Below, piece by piece: positions 26,045 to 35,108 of a stretch of DNA of 64,000 bases. Below the pieces are notes generated by a model. That model saw only the letters and a list, made by a program, of their open reading frames with translations. It was not told the DNA's origin and ran no database searches. This DNA comes from Bacteroidota bacterium (lineage in GTDB: Bacteria > Bacteroidota > Bacteroidia > Flavobacteriales > Flavobacteriaceae), in contig JAFDZC010000006.1 in NCBI GenBank assembly GCA_018267095.1, forward strand, positions 1-64,000, read 5' to 3'. The position numbers were made by a program, and so were the translations under genes. Every line of letters starts with the position of its first letter. The stretch's first letter is position 1.

Positions 26045-26941
26045 ATGAGAAAAATAGCATTTTTAGTGGTTTTGGCTTTTACAGCGCATATTTCATCGGC
26101 ACAAGGTTGCAGCGATGCCGGCATTTGTACGTTTGACAAAAATACCCATGACCCACTGACCTACAAAAATCAACTTGAATTCAGTCCGCAAATAGCACAA
26201 GGAGCAGAGGATGTGATTTATTTTGCGCCTTCGGTTACTTACAAGCATCAGTTTGGCAAAGGCTATACATTTGGCGCCAAAATCACCTACAATCAGGCAC
26301 ATGGAGATTTGGGTGTACGCGGTCAATTTGGAGATGTTTTTCTCACAGGCAGCCGCCGATGGAAAAATAACAAGGCTCATTTTTGGAACTTATCTTTCGG
26401 GCTCAAAGCTCCGTTGAGTGCAGCCAATTTGAAGATCAATGGTTATTCTTTGCCCATGGATTATCAACCGAGTTTAGGAACGGCCGATGTGTTGTTAGGG
26501 CTGGCTTACACAACAGGTTTTTGGGATTTTTCAGCTGGATTGCAATGGCCTTTTTTAAACAAAAACAAGAATTCCTATTTCAAAGAATACAGCCCTACCG
26601 ATGCCTTTGAATCCACCAATCTCTTTGAGCGAAAACCCGATGCCTTGCTCAAGGTGAACTATAAAATCATCCACCGCAAATCTTTTGAATTGCAACCGGC
26701 CTTGTTAGGCATTTATCATTTAGGCGAAGATTCGTATGAAAATATATACGGACGCAGAGTTTCTATTGACGGTTCCAGCGGACTCACACTCAACGGCGTT
26801 TTAGCCGCCACTTGGAAATGGTCCTCCAAACAATCTATTGAACTCGTAGCAGCCAGCCCTTTTGTGGTGCGCGATTCCAGACCGGATGGGCTCACGCGGG
26901 CATGGGTGGTTTCAGTGAATTATCAAATACAACTTAAATAA
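26045..26941 (+). CDS. Putative outer-membrane beta-barrel protein
   Basis: 298 residues with a cleavable signal peptide (ending near HISSAQG) and alternating aromatic/polar beta strands throughout, ending in VVSVNYQIQLK. This resembles the loosely defined outer-membrane family annotated as phenol-degradation MetA-like or transporter-like. The mature N terminus has two nearby cysteines (GCSDAGICTF), which could form a disulphide or bind a metal. Substrate unknown. Its place between a DM13 lipoprotein and a YHS protein suggests a role in the envelope step of the same process. Confidence 0.65.
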   Translation: MRKIAFLVVLAFTAHISSAQGCSDAGICTFDKNTHDPLTYKNQLEFSPQIAQGAEDVIYFAPSVTYKHQFGKGYTFGAKITYNQAHGDLGVRGQFGDVFLTGSRRWKNNKAHFWNLSFGLKAPLSAANLKINGYSLPMDYQPSLGTADVLLGLAYTTGFWDFSAGLQWPFLNKNKNSYFKEYSPTDAFESTNLFERKPDALLKVNYKIIHRKSFELQPALLGIYHLGEDSYENIYGRRVSIDGSSGLTLNGVLAATWKWSSKQSIELVAASPFVVRDSRPDGLTRAWVVSVNYQIQLK

Positions 26942-26947
26942 ATCATC

Positions 26948-27409
26948 ATGAAAATTAAATTCTTTCTCTGGCTCATGGTCACAAGCCTAGCATTGCAGGC
27001 GCAATCTGTAACGCAAAGACAACAAAATTTCAATTTAGACAACAAATTAGCTTTGCAAGGATATGATCCGGTGAGTTATTTTTTGCAAAAAAAACCTTTG
27101 CGCGGTAAAAAAGAATTGGCCGCTCAATTTGAAGGGGTTACGTATTATTTTGCCAATCCAAGCAACAAAGAAGCTTTTGTCAAGAATCCGCAAAATTACG
27201 AACCACAATACGGAGGTTGGTGTGCTTACGCCATGGGCAGCAACGGTGAAAAAGTTGAAATCGATCCGGAAACTTATAAAATCCTCGACGGAAAGTTATA
27301 CGTATTTTACAATGCCTACTTCAACAACACGCTCAAAAGTTGGAACAAAGACGAGGCAAGGCTCAAAAAACAAGCAGATAAAAATTGGCAAAAAATCATC
27401 AAATCATGA
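26948..27409 (+). CDS. YHS domain-containing secreted protein
   Basis: 153 residues: signal peptide (ALQAQS), then a YHS-type domain with GYDPVSYF near 39-45 and YYFANPSNKEAFVKNPQNYEPQYGGWCAYAM. Cys92 (GGWCAYAM) occupies the position that is selenocysteine in some relatives of this family. YHS domains occur in metal transporters and oxidoreductases and are thought to bind metal, but this type has no proven function. It overlaps the next gene in an ATGA (4 bases), so translation is coupled. Confidence 0.82.
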   Translation: MKIKFFLWLMVTSLALQAQSVTQRQQNFNLDNKLALQGYDPVSYFLQKKPLRGKKELAAQFEGVTYYFANPSNKEAFVKNPQNYEPQYGGWCAYAMGSNGEKVEIDPETYKILDGKLYVFYNAYFNNTLKSWNKDEARLKKQADKNWQKIIKS

Positions 27410-27789
27410 AAACCAACACCACCCTTTGGATTTTACGCTTGTTGCCGGCGGTGATTTTATTACAGACACTTTTCTTTAAATTTACGGCAGCACCCGAGAG
27501 TGTTTATATTTTTAGTACGTTGGGTGCAGAGCCCTATGGAAGAATCGGCTCGGGTATTTTTGAATTGATTTCGGCCATTTTAATTCTGTGGCCCCGCACC
27601 ACTTGGCTCGGCGCTTTGATGGGTTTAGGAACAATGTTGGGCGCTATTTTTAGTCATCTTTTTATTTTGGGGATTGAAGTTCAAAATGACGGGGGATGGC
27701 TCTTTTTTCTGGCTTTGGTCACTGCTTTGAGCTGCGTTGTATTGCTTTATTTACACAAAGCCCAAATCAAAGAATTACGCAAACGATAA
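27406..27789 (+). CDS. DoxX-like small membrane protein
   Basis: 127 residues with four hydrophobic segments (ILRLLPAVILLQTLFFKFT; IGSGIFELISAILILW; LGALMGLGTMLGAIFSHLFIL; WLFFLALVTALSCVVLLYL), as in DoxX/DUF417-like inner-membrane proteins. These are often linked to quinone or thiol redox processes, but this one is not characterised. I choose the ATG at 27406 overlapping the YHS stop; an upstream ATG would add seven residues. Mid-operon. Confidence 0.75.
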   Translation: MKTNTTLWILRLLPAVILLQTLFFKFTAAPESVYIFSTLGAEPYGRIGSGIFELISAILILWPRTTWLGALMGLGTMLGAIFSHLFILGIEVQNDGGWLFFLALVTALSCVVLLYLHKAQIKELRKR

Positions 27790-27806
27790 ATTTCAAATGA
27801 TACATT

Positions 27807-28295
27807 ATGTTGAAATCAGCGATAGATTCTGTTTTAAATGAGTTGCTCGAGATTCTGGGACAACTCAGCAACGAACAATACCGTGAACCGCAACCACAGC
27901 TCAGCGGAGCCAGTATTGGGGCGCATGTGCGCCATATCCTCGAATTGTTTGTTTGCTTGGAGCAGCAGTATGCTACTGGTGAGGTTAATTATGAATTGCG
28001 TGCCCGTGATTTAACCGTACAAACCGATCGTTCGGTGGCTGCGCGAGTGATTCAATCTTTGTTTCATCAGTTGGACAAACCCAATAAAAATTTGAAGTTG
28101 CATCAAAGTTTTGATCAAGGCATCCTGAAAATGCAAACCAATTACCACCGAGAACTGGCCTACAATCTGGAGCATTGTGTCCATCATCAAGCTTTGATTC
28201 GGGTGGCCTTGCTCTCGATGCCCGAAGTTGTTTTTGAAGATCATTTTGGCGTCGCGCGAGCCACCATGCAATACCGCAAACAATGTGCACAGTAA
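27807..28295 (+). CDS. DinB-like four-helix protein
   Basis: 162 residues, helical, with His motifs GAHVRHILE (about 33-42) and NLEHCVHHQALI (about 113-125) spaced as in DinB/YfiT-like metal-binding bundles. Some family members are thiol-dependent S-transferases; most have no known substrate. Its 3' end overlaps the next gene by 13 bases. Confidence 0.75.
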   Translation: MLKSAIDSVLNELLEILGQLSNEQYREPQPQLSGASIGAHVRHILELFVCLEQQYATGEVNYELRARDLTVQTDRSVAARVIQSLFHQLDKPNKNLKLHQSFDQGILKMQTNYHRELAYNLEHCVHHQALIRVALLSMPEVVFEDHFGVARATMQYRKQCAQ

Positions 28296-28990
28296 GCTAT
28301 GTTTTTTCAGAAGGTAAAATAATCATTACCTCTAACCGTGATGAGCAAGTGGCCAGACCCGCTTTGGCGCCTAAGACTTATTCAATCAACGGAAAAAACA
28401 TCTGCTTTCCGAAAGATCCACAAGCCGGCGGAACTTGGTATGCAGCCGACGAGCACGCGAATGTTTTGGTTTTGCTCAACGGTGCCGATGAAAAACACTT
28501 GTGGCAACCGCCTTACAGACGCAGCCGTGGTTTGATTGTTTTAGATATTATCGGCAGTGAAGATATGTTGGCGTTTTGGGCCGAGTTGGATTTGGATCGA
28601 GTAGAACCTTTTACCATTGTGCTCTATTTTGCCTCAGCGCTTTATCAGTTGCGTTGGGACGGAAGACAAAAAACCACCCAAATGCTTTCGCCCAATCAAG
28701 CGCATATTTGGTCATCTTCAACCTTGTATCCGGCACCGGTCAGAACCCAACGAAGCGTTTGGTTTGAGCATTTTTTGCTGCAAAATCCACAGCCTACACC
28801 TGAAGATATTCTCAAGTTTCATCAATTTACCCAATCAGATGATGCGCAAAATGGCCTAGTCATCAATCGAAACAATCATCTGAAAACTTTGAGCATTACC
28901 CAAACGGTCATCGACACCAACAAATGGAAAATGCATTATCGCGATTTGATTGAGGTTCACGAATTTGATTATTCATTTATAAAAATTTAA
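28283..28990 (+). CDS. NRDE/TANGO2 family protein
   Basis: 235 residues starting MCTVSY, so Cys is the second residue, as in Ntn-hydrolase-like TANGO2 proteins. The name-giving motif NRDE is at 18-21, followed by ARPALAP and a GGTWYAAD segment. Animal TANGO2 and HRG-9 have been linked to intracellular haem movement; bacterial members are uncharacterised. The ATG lies inside the DinB-like gene, so the two are translationally coupled. Soluble, with no signal peptide. Confidence 0.85.
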   Translation: MCTVSYVFSEGKIIITSNRDEQVARPALAPKTYSINGKNICFPKDPQAGGTWYAADEHANVLVLLNGADEKHLWQPPYRRSRGLIVLDIIGSEDMLAFWAELDLDRVEPFTIVLYFASALYQLRWDGRQKTTQMLSPNQAHIWSSSTLYPAPVRTQRSVWFEHFLLQNPQPTPEDILKFHQFTQSDDAQNGLVINRNNHLKTLSITQTVIDTNKWKMHYRDLIEVHEFDYSFIKI

Positions 28991-28992
28991 AA

Positions 28993-30027
28993 ATGCGGTT
29001 GTTTTTTCACAAACTTACCCACTGGGAATATTGGCCGATGCACGTAGTATACGTTCCGGTTTATTTGCTTTGGTTGTGGTATGCTTTGCGCAGCAGAACG
29101 ATTTTCTTTTTCAATGCTGCCAATCCGGGCATCAAGAATGGTGGGTTTTTTATGGAATCTAAAATGAATATTTACGCGCTGATTCCGCCGCAATTTTATC
29201 CGAAAACACAATTGGTTGCATCGGGAATTTCATGGAGCCAAGTCAAAGAAAAGATGCACAAATTGGGTTTGACTTATCCGCTCATCGCCAAGCCGGATGT
29301 TGGGTTGCGCGGTTCGGCCGTTCAGAAAATTGAATCCGAAAGTCAGCTTGAAAAGTATCATCAGCGTGCCGGATTTGATTATCTGATTCAGGATTTGATT
29401 CCGTATGAAAATGAAGTCGGAATTTTTTATGTGCGGTTTCCCGGAGCGTCAAATGGCCGAATTACCGGTATTGTTGCCAAAGAATTTCTCACGGTAACCG
29501 GTGACGGAACATCCACGATGGAAGAATTGCTTCAGAAAGATCCGCGGCATCAAATGCAATACAAAGCCATCGCCAAAGAGCACGGACAAAACCTGAAAAA
29601 AGTATTGCCCATGGGCGAAAAATGCACGTTGGTTCCGTACGGAAATCACATCAGAGGTGCTAAATTTATCGATGCGAGCCATCGGATTTCGGCTGAACTC
29701 AACCAAGTAATCGATCAGGTTTGCCGTCAAATTCCGGGTTTTTATTTTGGACGTTTGGATTTGATGTTCGAAAGCTGGGAGCAACTCGAAGCCGGAGAAA
29801 ATTTTCAGATTGTTGAACTCAATGGCTCGGCCAGTGAACCCACGCATATTTACGATCCGAAGCACAGCTTGTTTTTTGGTTGGAAAGAGCTTATTCGGCA
29901 CATCAGCTATATGTTTCAAATCAGTCAAATCAACCACAAAAAAGGCTGGGCATATCTGACTTTTTCAGAAGGTATGCGCGAATATCAACTGCATCGCAAA
30001 CACAACCGTCAAATTTTGAATTTCTAA
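28993..30027 (+). CDS. ATP-grasp ligase-like protein
   Basis: 344 residues with an N-terminal hydrophobic stretch (MHVVYVPVYLLWLWYAL), then an ATP-grasp fold: YPLIAKPDVGLRGSAV (phosphate loop), LIQDLIPYENEVGIFYVR, FGRLDLMFES and QIVELNGSASEP, the Mg-binding Glu/Asn region. Similar to D-alanine-D-alanine ligase/carboxylate-amine ligases, but the substrate is unknown. The following exporter-like gene, one base away, suggests that a ligated product may be exported, as happens for some amino-acid ligases; this is inference. Confidence 0.8.
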   Translation: MRLFFHKLTHWEYWPMHVVYVPVYLLWLWYALRSRTIFFFNAANPGIKNGGFFMESKMNIYALIPPQFYPKTQLVASGISWSQVKEKMHKLGLTYPLIAKPDVGLRGSAVQKIESESQLEKYHQRAGFDYLIQDLIPYENEVGIFYVRFPGASNGRITGIVAKEFLTVTGDGTSTMEELLQKDPRHQMQYKAIAKEHGQNLKKVLPMGEKCTLVPYGNHIRGAKFIDASHRISAELNQVIDQVCRQIPGFYFGRLDLMFESWEQLEAGENFQIVELNGSASEPTHIYDPKHSLFFGWKELIRHISYMFQISQINHKKGWAYLTFSEGMREYQLHRKHNRQILNF

Positions 30028-30028
30028 A

Positions 30029-30655
30029 ATGAAGTTGCTCCGTAATTTACTCTTGGGGTTGAGCATTAGTTTTTTGGGCTCTATTCCGCTGGGTTATCTC
30101 AATATAATTGGTTTTCAAATCTATGAGCAATCGGGTTTATCTGCTTTGTCAACGTATCTTTTGGGCGTAATTACAGTTGAGGTGGTTATTCTTTATTTTA
30201 CTTATAAAGGCGCTCTTTTTTTGAGCAAACAAGTACAAATAGCTCGTTTTATTGAGTTGTTTAGTATTGTTTTTTTATTGATTTTGGCCTTTGTTTTTGC
30301 GATGGGTGAATACCGTCAAAACGTTGCACAACAGTGGCTGGGAGCGGATTCGTTTTTTTGGAAAGGAATCAGTTTGAATTTGGTCAACCTGATGCAAATA
30401 CCCTTTTGGCTCGGCTGGCATTTGTATGTCAACCAAAATAATCAACCTAATCTTTTGGGCAGAAATTTATATTTTCTGGGCGCTTTATCGGGTACTTTTC
30501 TCGGGATGCTCAGTTTTGTTCTTTTATTGGCGCATTTTTCAGATCAATCAGCAAGTTTGCAAAAATATTTGTTGTCTTGTTTGGTTCCGCTGTTTTTTGT
30601 TTTGCTGGCTTTTTATCAAATCTTTCGCTACCGAAAAAAACATTTCGCCAACTAA
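30029..30655 (+). CDS. LysE-like integral membrane exporter
   Basis: 208 residues with about six membrane segments and the family N-terminal pattern FLGSIPLGYLNIIG. LysE-superfamily members export amino acids or related small molecules. Last gene of the operon. Its stop overlaps the convergent response-regulator stop by 4 bases, so no terminator is visible between them. Confidence 0.78.
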   Translation: MKLLRNLLLGLSISFLGSIPLGYLNIIGFQIYEQSGLSALSTYLLGVITVEVVILYFTYKGALFLSKQVQIARFIELFSIVFLLILAFVFAMGEYRQNVAQQWLGADSFFWKGISLNLVNLMQIPFWLGWHLYVNQNNQPNLLGRNLYFLGALSGTFLGMLSFVLLLAHFSDQSASLQKYLLSCLVPLFFVLLAFYQIFRYRKKHFAN

Positions 30656-31398
30656 CTCAATTTGCTCAGTGCGGTCATGAGGTTGATTTTTTTTCTCTGT
30701 GAAACCGGCAATGTACTTTTGTCAGACAAAATCACATAACCTCCGTCTTTATTGACAAAACTGCTCAAATGATTTAGGTTGATGATGTGCGAATTGTGAA
30801 TGCGTTCGAATCCGCTGTTGCACAGCAATTCTTCGAATTCTTTGAGTGTTTTTGAGAACAACATTTTCTTGCCATTGGTAAAGTATACACAAGTATAATT
30901 GCTTTCGGCCGAGCACTTTAAAATCGAATCAACTTCAAAAACCGAAACGCCATCCGAGGTAGCGAGCACAATTTTTTTACGCGCGGGCGACTCGACTTGG
31001 TTGCGAATCAGGGTTTCAATTTTGGTGGTCAGTTCATCTTGCGGAGCTTTAAAAGCTTTATCGACAGCGGTTTTAAGTTCTTCGGCATCAATAGGTTTGA
31101 GCAAATAATCCAGCGCGCTGAACTTGATGGCCTTGATGGCATATTGGCTGTACGCTGTTGTGAAAATTACTTTAAAATCAATTTTGTCTTGAAAATGAGT
31201 CAGGATGTCAAAGCCAATCCCGTCAGATAATTGAATGTCCAGAAAAATCAATTCGGGTTGTAACGACTCAATCATCAAGATGCCTTCGGACACCGTTTTG
31301 GCTACGCCCACAATTTCTATATTCGGGCAATTGAGTGCAATTTCTGAGCGCAAAGCTGAAATCGATTGTTCTTCGTCTTCGATAATTAATACTTTCAT
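30652..31398 (-). CDS. LytTR family response regulator
   Basis: 248 residues: an N-terminal receiver with acidic pocket (EDEEQ, residues 7-11), phosphoacceptor Asp54 (LIFLDIQLSDG) and Lys in YLLKPIDAEE, followed by a LytTR DNA-binding domain (VFEVDSILKCSAESNYTCVY; FERIHNSHIINL). Translation starts at ATG 31398, which shares one base with the TAA stop of the upstream histidine kinase (TAATG). The two form a two-component system. Start two codons earlier is also possible. Confidence 0.94.
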   Translation of the reverse strand: MKVLIIEDEEQSISALRSEIALNCPNIEIVGVAKTVSEGILMIESLQPELIFLDIQLSDGIGFDILTHFQDKIDFKVIFTTAYSQYAIKAIKFSALDYLLKPIDAEELKTAVDKAFKAPQDELTTKIETLIRNQVESPARKKIVLATSDGVSVFEVDSILKCSAESNYTCVYFTNGKKMLFSKTLKEFEELLCNSGFERIHNSHIINLNHLSSFVNKDGGYVILSDKSTLPVSQRKKINLMTALSKLS

Positions 31399-34367
31399 TA
31401 CCATATATTTATGATTGGTATTGTTACTATTACCAGGGTTCCGCTGGGTTTTTGGTGGGTTTCTAAGTCTATGATTTCAATGCTGGACTGACCATTTTGT
31501 TGGTCAAATAATTTGATGCGCTCTGAAGTAATTTCAAGCGCTTTCGATTCGTGATCGCGGTGCGTTTGCATTTTCTCTGAGGCTTTTCGACCAATGCCAT
31601 TGTCTTGTACCGAGCATTTGAGCATGTTTTTTTCGAGCTCAAATCGTACGGTGAGTTTTCCGCCCGGATCGTTTTTCGGTGCTAATCCGTGGATGATGGC
31701 ATTTTCAACAATAGGTTGTAACAACAAAGTCGGAATGGCTGTATCATTGCGATTCAGGTTCGAATCGACGATGATTTCGTATTCAAATTTGTTTTTGTAT
31801 CTGATTTTGGTGAGTTCTAAATACAATTGCAGCATTTCAATTTCAGAGGCTAATGACAAAGTCGGATCGGTGTTTTCGAGCAACATGCGCAGCAAGCGAG
31901 AGAATTTTGAGATGTAAGTACTCGCATTGACCACATCGCCTTCTGAGTAATATCCTTTGATGGTGTTGAGCGCATTGAAAATAAAATGCGGATTCATTTG
32001 CAACCGAAGCGCTTTCTGCTCGAGTTCGGTCATTTGTTTCTCGAGATTGGCTTTGTCGCGCTCAAGCTGAATGGCCGCTTTTTCTGATTCGAATGTTTTT
32101 TGTTGTTGGCCCAAGCGATAGTTCACAAAGCTGTAAACCATCAGCGAAATGAGTAAAATACACAACAAACTAAACCAGGTTTCTTGCCAAAACGGCGTTT
32201 CAATTTCAAAATAAATGGTTTGAATTTTACTTTTTACTCCGTAACCGTCCACACAATAAACGCTAAAGGTGTAGTGATTAGGGGCGAGTGATTTGTAGTT
32301 GATTTGCGATTCGCGACTTTCATACCAACGATCACTTTGACCGCCCAATCGATAATAGTATCTCAGGTTATTTTGATTGATGTATGAAATGCCTGTATAG
32401 TTGATGCTCACATCGTTGTTTTGATATGAAAAGCAAAATTCTTTGCCTGATTTGGGAAGCCAGTATTGGTTTTGATTTTTGATGAATTCGATTCGGCATA
32501 TCGGATGACTTTTTTTTCTGCGAATTTTTTGAATGTCAAAATACAACAATCCTTCATCGGTAGCCAAATACACCGTGTTGTTCAGACAATCAATGTCGTT
32601 TACTTTTTTGTTTTTTAAGCCTAAAAGCGCGTTCAGGTTTTTGACTTCGAATTTGTTTTTGCCCAGCACTATACCATTGATTCCGTTGTTGGAACCAATC
32701 AAATAGTAGTGATCGGTGAGTTTTTTAATGGTATTACACGATACGCTGTTTAGACCTTGTCGGTTGGTGATGTGGTAGATAATTTTGTTCTTTTGCATGA
32801 TGAACAGACCTTTTGAGCTGGTAGCAATCATCAAAAAATCGTTCGCTGCGTCGTAAAATAAATCCAAAATGGATACCTGAAGCTCCGGATTTATTTGAAT
32901 CCAGTTTTTTACTTGCCGGTCAGATTTGTATTCATATAAGCCATAATTGGTTCCAATCCAGATGTTTTTTTCATTGTCTTGTTCAAAAACCGTCGTGCGC
33001 TTATCAACCAAAATGCTGTCATACATTACTTCAGAGAGTTTTTCTTCTGACTGATTTTTTTGACTGACCTTAAAGGTGTAGTTATAGCCAATGAAATATT
33101 CTTTATCGGTAGTTAAGTAGTCATTTCCGCCAAACCCAAGTGGGATTATTTGTCCTTTTGCGGTGATTTTTTCGATTTGTTTTTTACCAATAATATAAGT
33201 CTGACCTTTTTGTGAGCGAATTCGACTGATTTGATCCGGCAAGGAATTTTTGATTTGCAATTCGAATTTTTTGTATTCGCCCGAAATAGATTTAAAATAG
33301 TATTGATTATTGTCTCCGCCCAGCCATACGCCTTTTTGTTTTTCGACACTCAAACAACTGAATTTTGTGGGTTGAGTGTGCCCCATTTGATCAATAAAAA
33401 TATCAAAGGACGGTACATAATAAACACCGTTTTTTAAAGTGGATATCCAGTAACCGCCTTCAAAGTCTTGTGTTATATATGAAATACTCTGGTCTGTAAA
33501 ATATTTTCTGATAAAAATTTGATTTTCAAATAAATACAACCCGTTTCGAGAACAAACCCACAGCTTATTTCTTGATTCTTGATACATCTGAATGATTTCA
33601 GTTTTGTCGGGAATTTCGGCTATTTTAATAATTTGTTTTTGAGCTGTAATTTGATACAAACTGTTGCCCATGCTGAAGAAGTTCTTTTGGTCATAGTGAT
33701 AGGAACGATAACTATTTGATTGTGGATGACGCGGCGCTAACAGTGGATGAATTTGATCGATAATTCCACAGGTTTTTAAGAAAAAAAACTCGCTGCGAAT
33801 TTTTTTCATTTCCGGATCAATCACTTTGAGTTTATTGAGTTTAGAAACTTTTCCGTTGGGCTTAAGCTCAGCGATTTCACGGTCGCGATACTGAAAGTAG
33901 AGCGTGTGGTCAGGAGTTTGGTAAAAATCAAGCATCACGCTCGAGCCCGATAGTTCTCGAACCAATTTGGAATTGTTTTGGTTATAGATTTTACCTTTGT
34001 ATAAATAGGAGGTTTTTCCGCTCAGGGAGAGCATCCAGATGCGGCCTAAATAATCTTCTTTCATCTGAAAAACCTCATTGTCTGATAGCCCATTATCCGT
34101 GTTGATGATTGAAAAAGTATGACTGTTGTATTTGACAATACCTGCGTCGGTGGTAAACCAAATTTGTCCGTCTTGCCCGTTAAAAACTGAATAGACATTG
34201 GTTGAAGGCAAACCTTCTGAGGTTGAATACCGAATGTAAAACGGATCCTGAGCCCAAAGTTGCATCACCATGAATAAAGAAAAAAACAGCAGTATATTTT
34301 TCAAACCATTTGATAATTTGTAAAAGTAAAAGTAAACATTATTTAAAATTGCATGGCTCAGATACAT
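31398..34367 (-). CDS. Sensor histidine kinase with beta-propeller and Y_Y_Y domains (LytS-type kinase)
   Basis: 989-residue membrane sensor. N-terminal signal/anchor (LLFFSLFMVMQLWAQ), a large periplasmic two-component-regulator propeller (repeats such as GQIWFTTDAGIVKYNS, NIWIGTNYGLYEY), a Y_Y_Y domain (about 620-720), a membrane helix (WFSLLCILLISLMVYSFVNY), coiled-coil, then a His_kinase domain with phosphoacceptor His in NPHFIFNALNTIKGY and ATPase N-box LLQPIVENAIIHGL. Propeller kinases in Bacteroidota often sense glycans, but no polysaccharide locus is adjacent. The start is uncertain: a TTG at 34304 would give a tidier signal peptide. Confidence 0.9.
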   Translation of the reverse strand: MYLSHAILNNVYFYFYKLSNGLKNILLFFSLFMVMQLWAQDPFYIRYSTSEGLPSTNVYSVFNGQDGQIWFTTDAGIVKYNSHTFSIINTDNGLSDNEVFQMKEDYLGRIWMLSLSGKTSYLYKGKIYNQNNSKLVRELSGSSVMLDFYQTPDHTLYFQYRDREIAELKPNGKVSKLNKLKVIDPEMKKIRSEFFFLKTCGIIDQIHPLLAPRHPQSNSYRSYHYDQKNFFSMGNSLYQITAQKQIIKIAEIPDKTEIIQMYQESRNKLWVCSRNGLYLFENQIFIRKYFTDQSISYITQDFEGGYWISTLKNGVYYVPSFDIFIDQMGHTQPTKFSCLSVEKQKGVWLGGDNNQYYFKSISGEYKKFELQIKNSLPDQISRIRSQKGQTYIIGKKQIEKITAKGQIIPLGFGGNDYLTTDKEYFIGYNYTFKVSQKNQSEEKLSEVMYDSILVDKRTTVFEQDNEKNIWIGTNYGLYEYKSDRQVKNWIQINPELQVSILDLFYDAANDFLMIATSSKGLFIMQKNKIIYHITNRQGLNSVSCNTIKKLTDHYYLIGSNNGINGIVLGKNKFEVKNLNALLGLKNKKVNDIDCLNNTVYLATDEGLLYFDIQKIRRKKSHPICRIEFIKNQNQYWLPKSGKEFCFSYQNNDVSINYTGISYINQNNLRYYYRLGGQSDRWYESRESQINYKSLAPNHYTFSVYCVDGYGVKSKIQTIYFEIETPFWQETWFSLLCILLISLMVYSFVNYRLGQQQKTFESEKAAIQLERDKANLEKQMTELEQKALRLQMNPHFIFNALNTIKGYYSEGDVVNASTYISKFSRLLRMLLENTDPTLSLASEIEMLQLYLELTKIRYKNKFEYEIIVDSNLNRNDTAIPTLLLQPIVENAIIHGLAPKNDPGGKLTVRFELEKNMLKCSVQDNGIGRKASEKMQTHRDHESKALEITSERIKLFDQQNGQSSIEIIDLETHQKPSGTLVIVTIPIINIW

Positions 34368-34643
34368 TACAGTTATGTCTGGCTTTGTATCGGTTATCAG
34401 GTATATAGATACACTTAATCATTTCTTGATGCAGTTATCAAGTTTTAAAATGATTATGCCCACAATAGAGTAATTTAGTGATGCATTAAGCCTGAATATG
34501 AAAATGTCTGGCCGAAGCAAAACGTAACAAAATACACTGGGCAAGGCATCGGTGGTGGTTTTTTATATTGTTTTTTTGAGAATGATGCAATCCTAAATTA
34601 AGTAATAGAATAAACTGGTGCCTGCAGTGTATTTTTTTTAAAA

Positions 34644-34967
34644 ATGCAAGCTATGAATTTCAGACAAATCTCCGTTTTGAGCATCTTCGGATTGGCTTGT
34701 CTTATCCTTTTGAGTTTTATAGGGTTGAGTGCGTCCGAAGGTTTTTATGAATTGTCCCCCAAAGGTTTTAAAGTACAGACTTTATTTGCAATCCCTGAGG
34801 GAATCCGTGGTATGTATCAGGGATATCCCTCTGCAATGGCTTTGTTGGGTTATATGATGTTTACTTTGAGCGCATTTTTGTTTCTCAAAGAAAAAAATAA
34901 AAGATTAAAAGGGGTCAGTATACTTTCGTTTGTTTTTTTATTGTGCATTTTTGTTTTTTTTCTTTAG
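34644..34967 (+). CDS. Small hypothetical membrane protein
   Basis: 107 residues (or 104 from the ATG at 34653) with three hydrophobic segments: ISVLSIFGLACLILLSFIGL, SAMALLGYMMFTLSAFLFL and GVSILSFVFLLCIFVFFL. I recognise no family. It has its own upstream region of about 270 bases after the divergent kinase. A possible 33-codon membrane ORF and then a terminator follow. Confidence 0.55.
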   Translation: MQAMNFRQISVLSIFGLACLILLSFIGLSASEGFYELSPKGFKVQTLFAIPEGIRGMYQGYPSAMALLGYMMFTLSAFLFLKEKNKRLKGVSILSFVFLLCIFVFFL

Positions 34968-35003
34968 AAATTTGCACATAAAAATTTGCACATAAAAATT
35001 TGC
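34968..35003 (+). repeat. 14-bp tandem repeat, 2.6 copies
   Basis: AAATTTGCACATAA is repeated directly after the stop of the small membrane protein, ending in AAATTTGC just before the next ATG. A candidate for copy-number variation. Confidence 0.8.
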
Positions 35004-35004
35004 T

Positions 35005-35106
35005 ATGATTTATATGATGTCTTTTATCGAAAAGTACCGCTTAGAAATACTGCTGTTTTGTATCTATGCTGTCATCGGTGCTTTTATCATTTATTGTTTT
35101 AGTTAG
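35005..35106 (+). CDS. Possible 33-residue single-helix membrane protein
   Basis: Short ORF with three early Met codons, a charged segment (FIEKYRLE) and then one continuous hydrophobic helix (ILLFCIYAVIGAFIIYCFS) to the stop. Followed two bases later by a rho-independent terminator, which places it at the 3' end of the same transcript as the 107-residue protein. No family recognised. It could be chance coding in AT-rich DNA, but the topology is like that of accessory small membrane proteins. Confidence 0.35.
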   Translation: MIYMMSFIEKYRLEILLFCIYAVIGAFIIYCFS

Positions 35107-35108
35107 GT

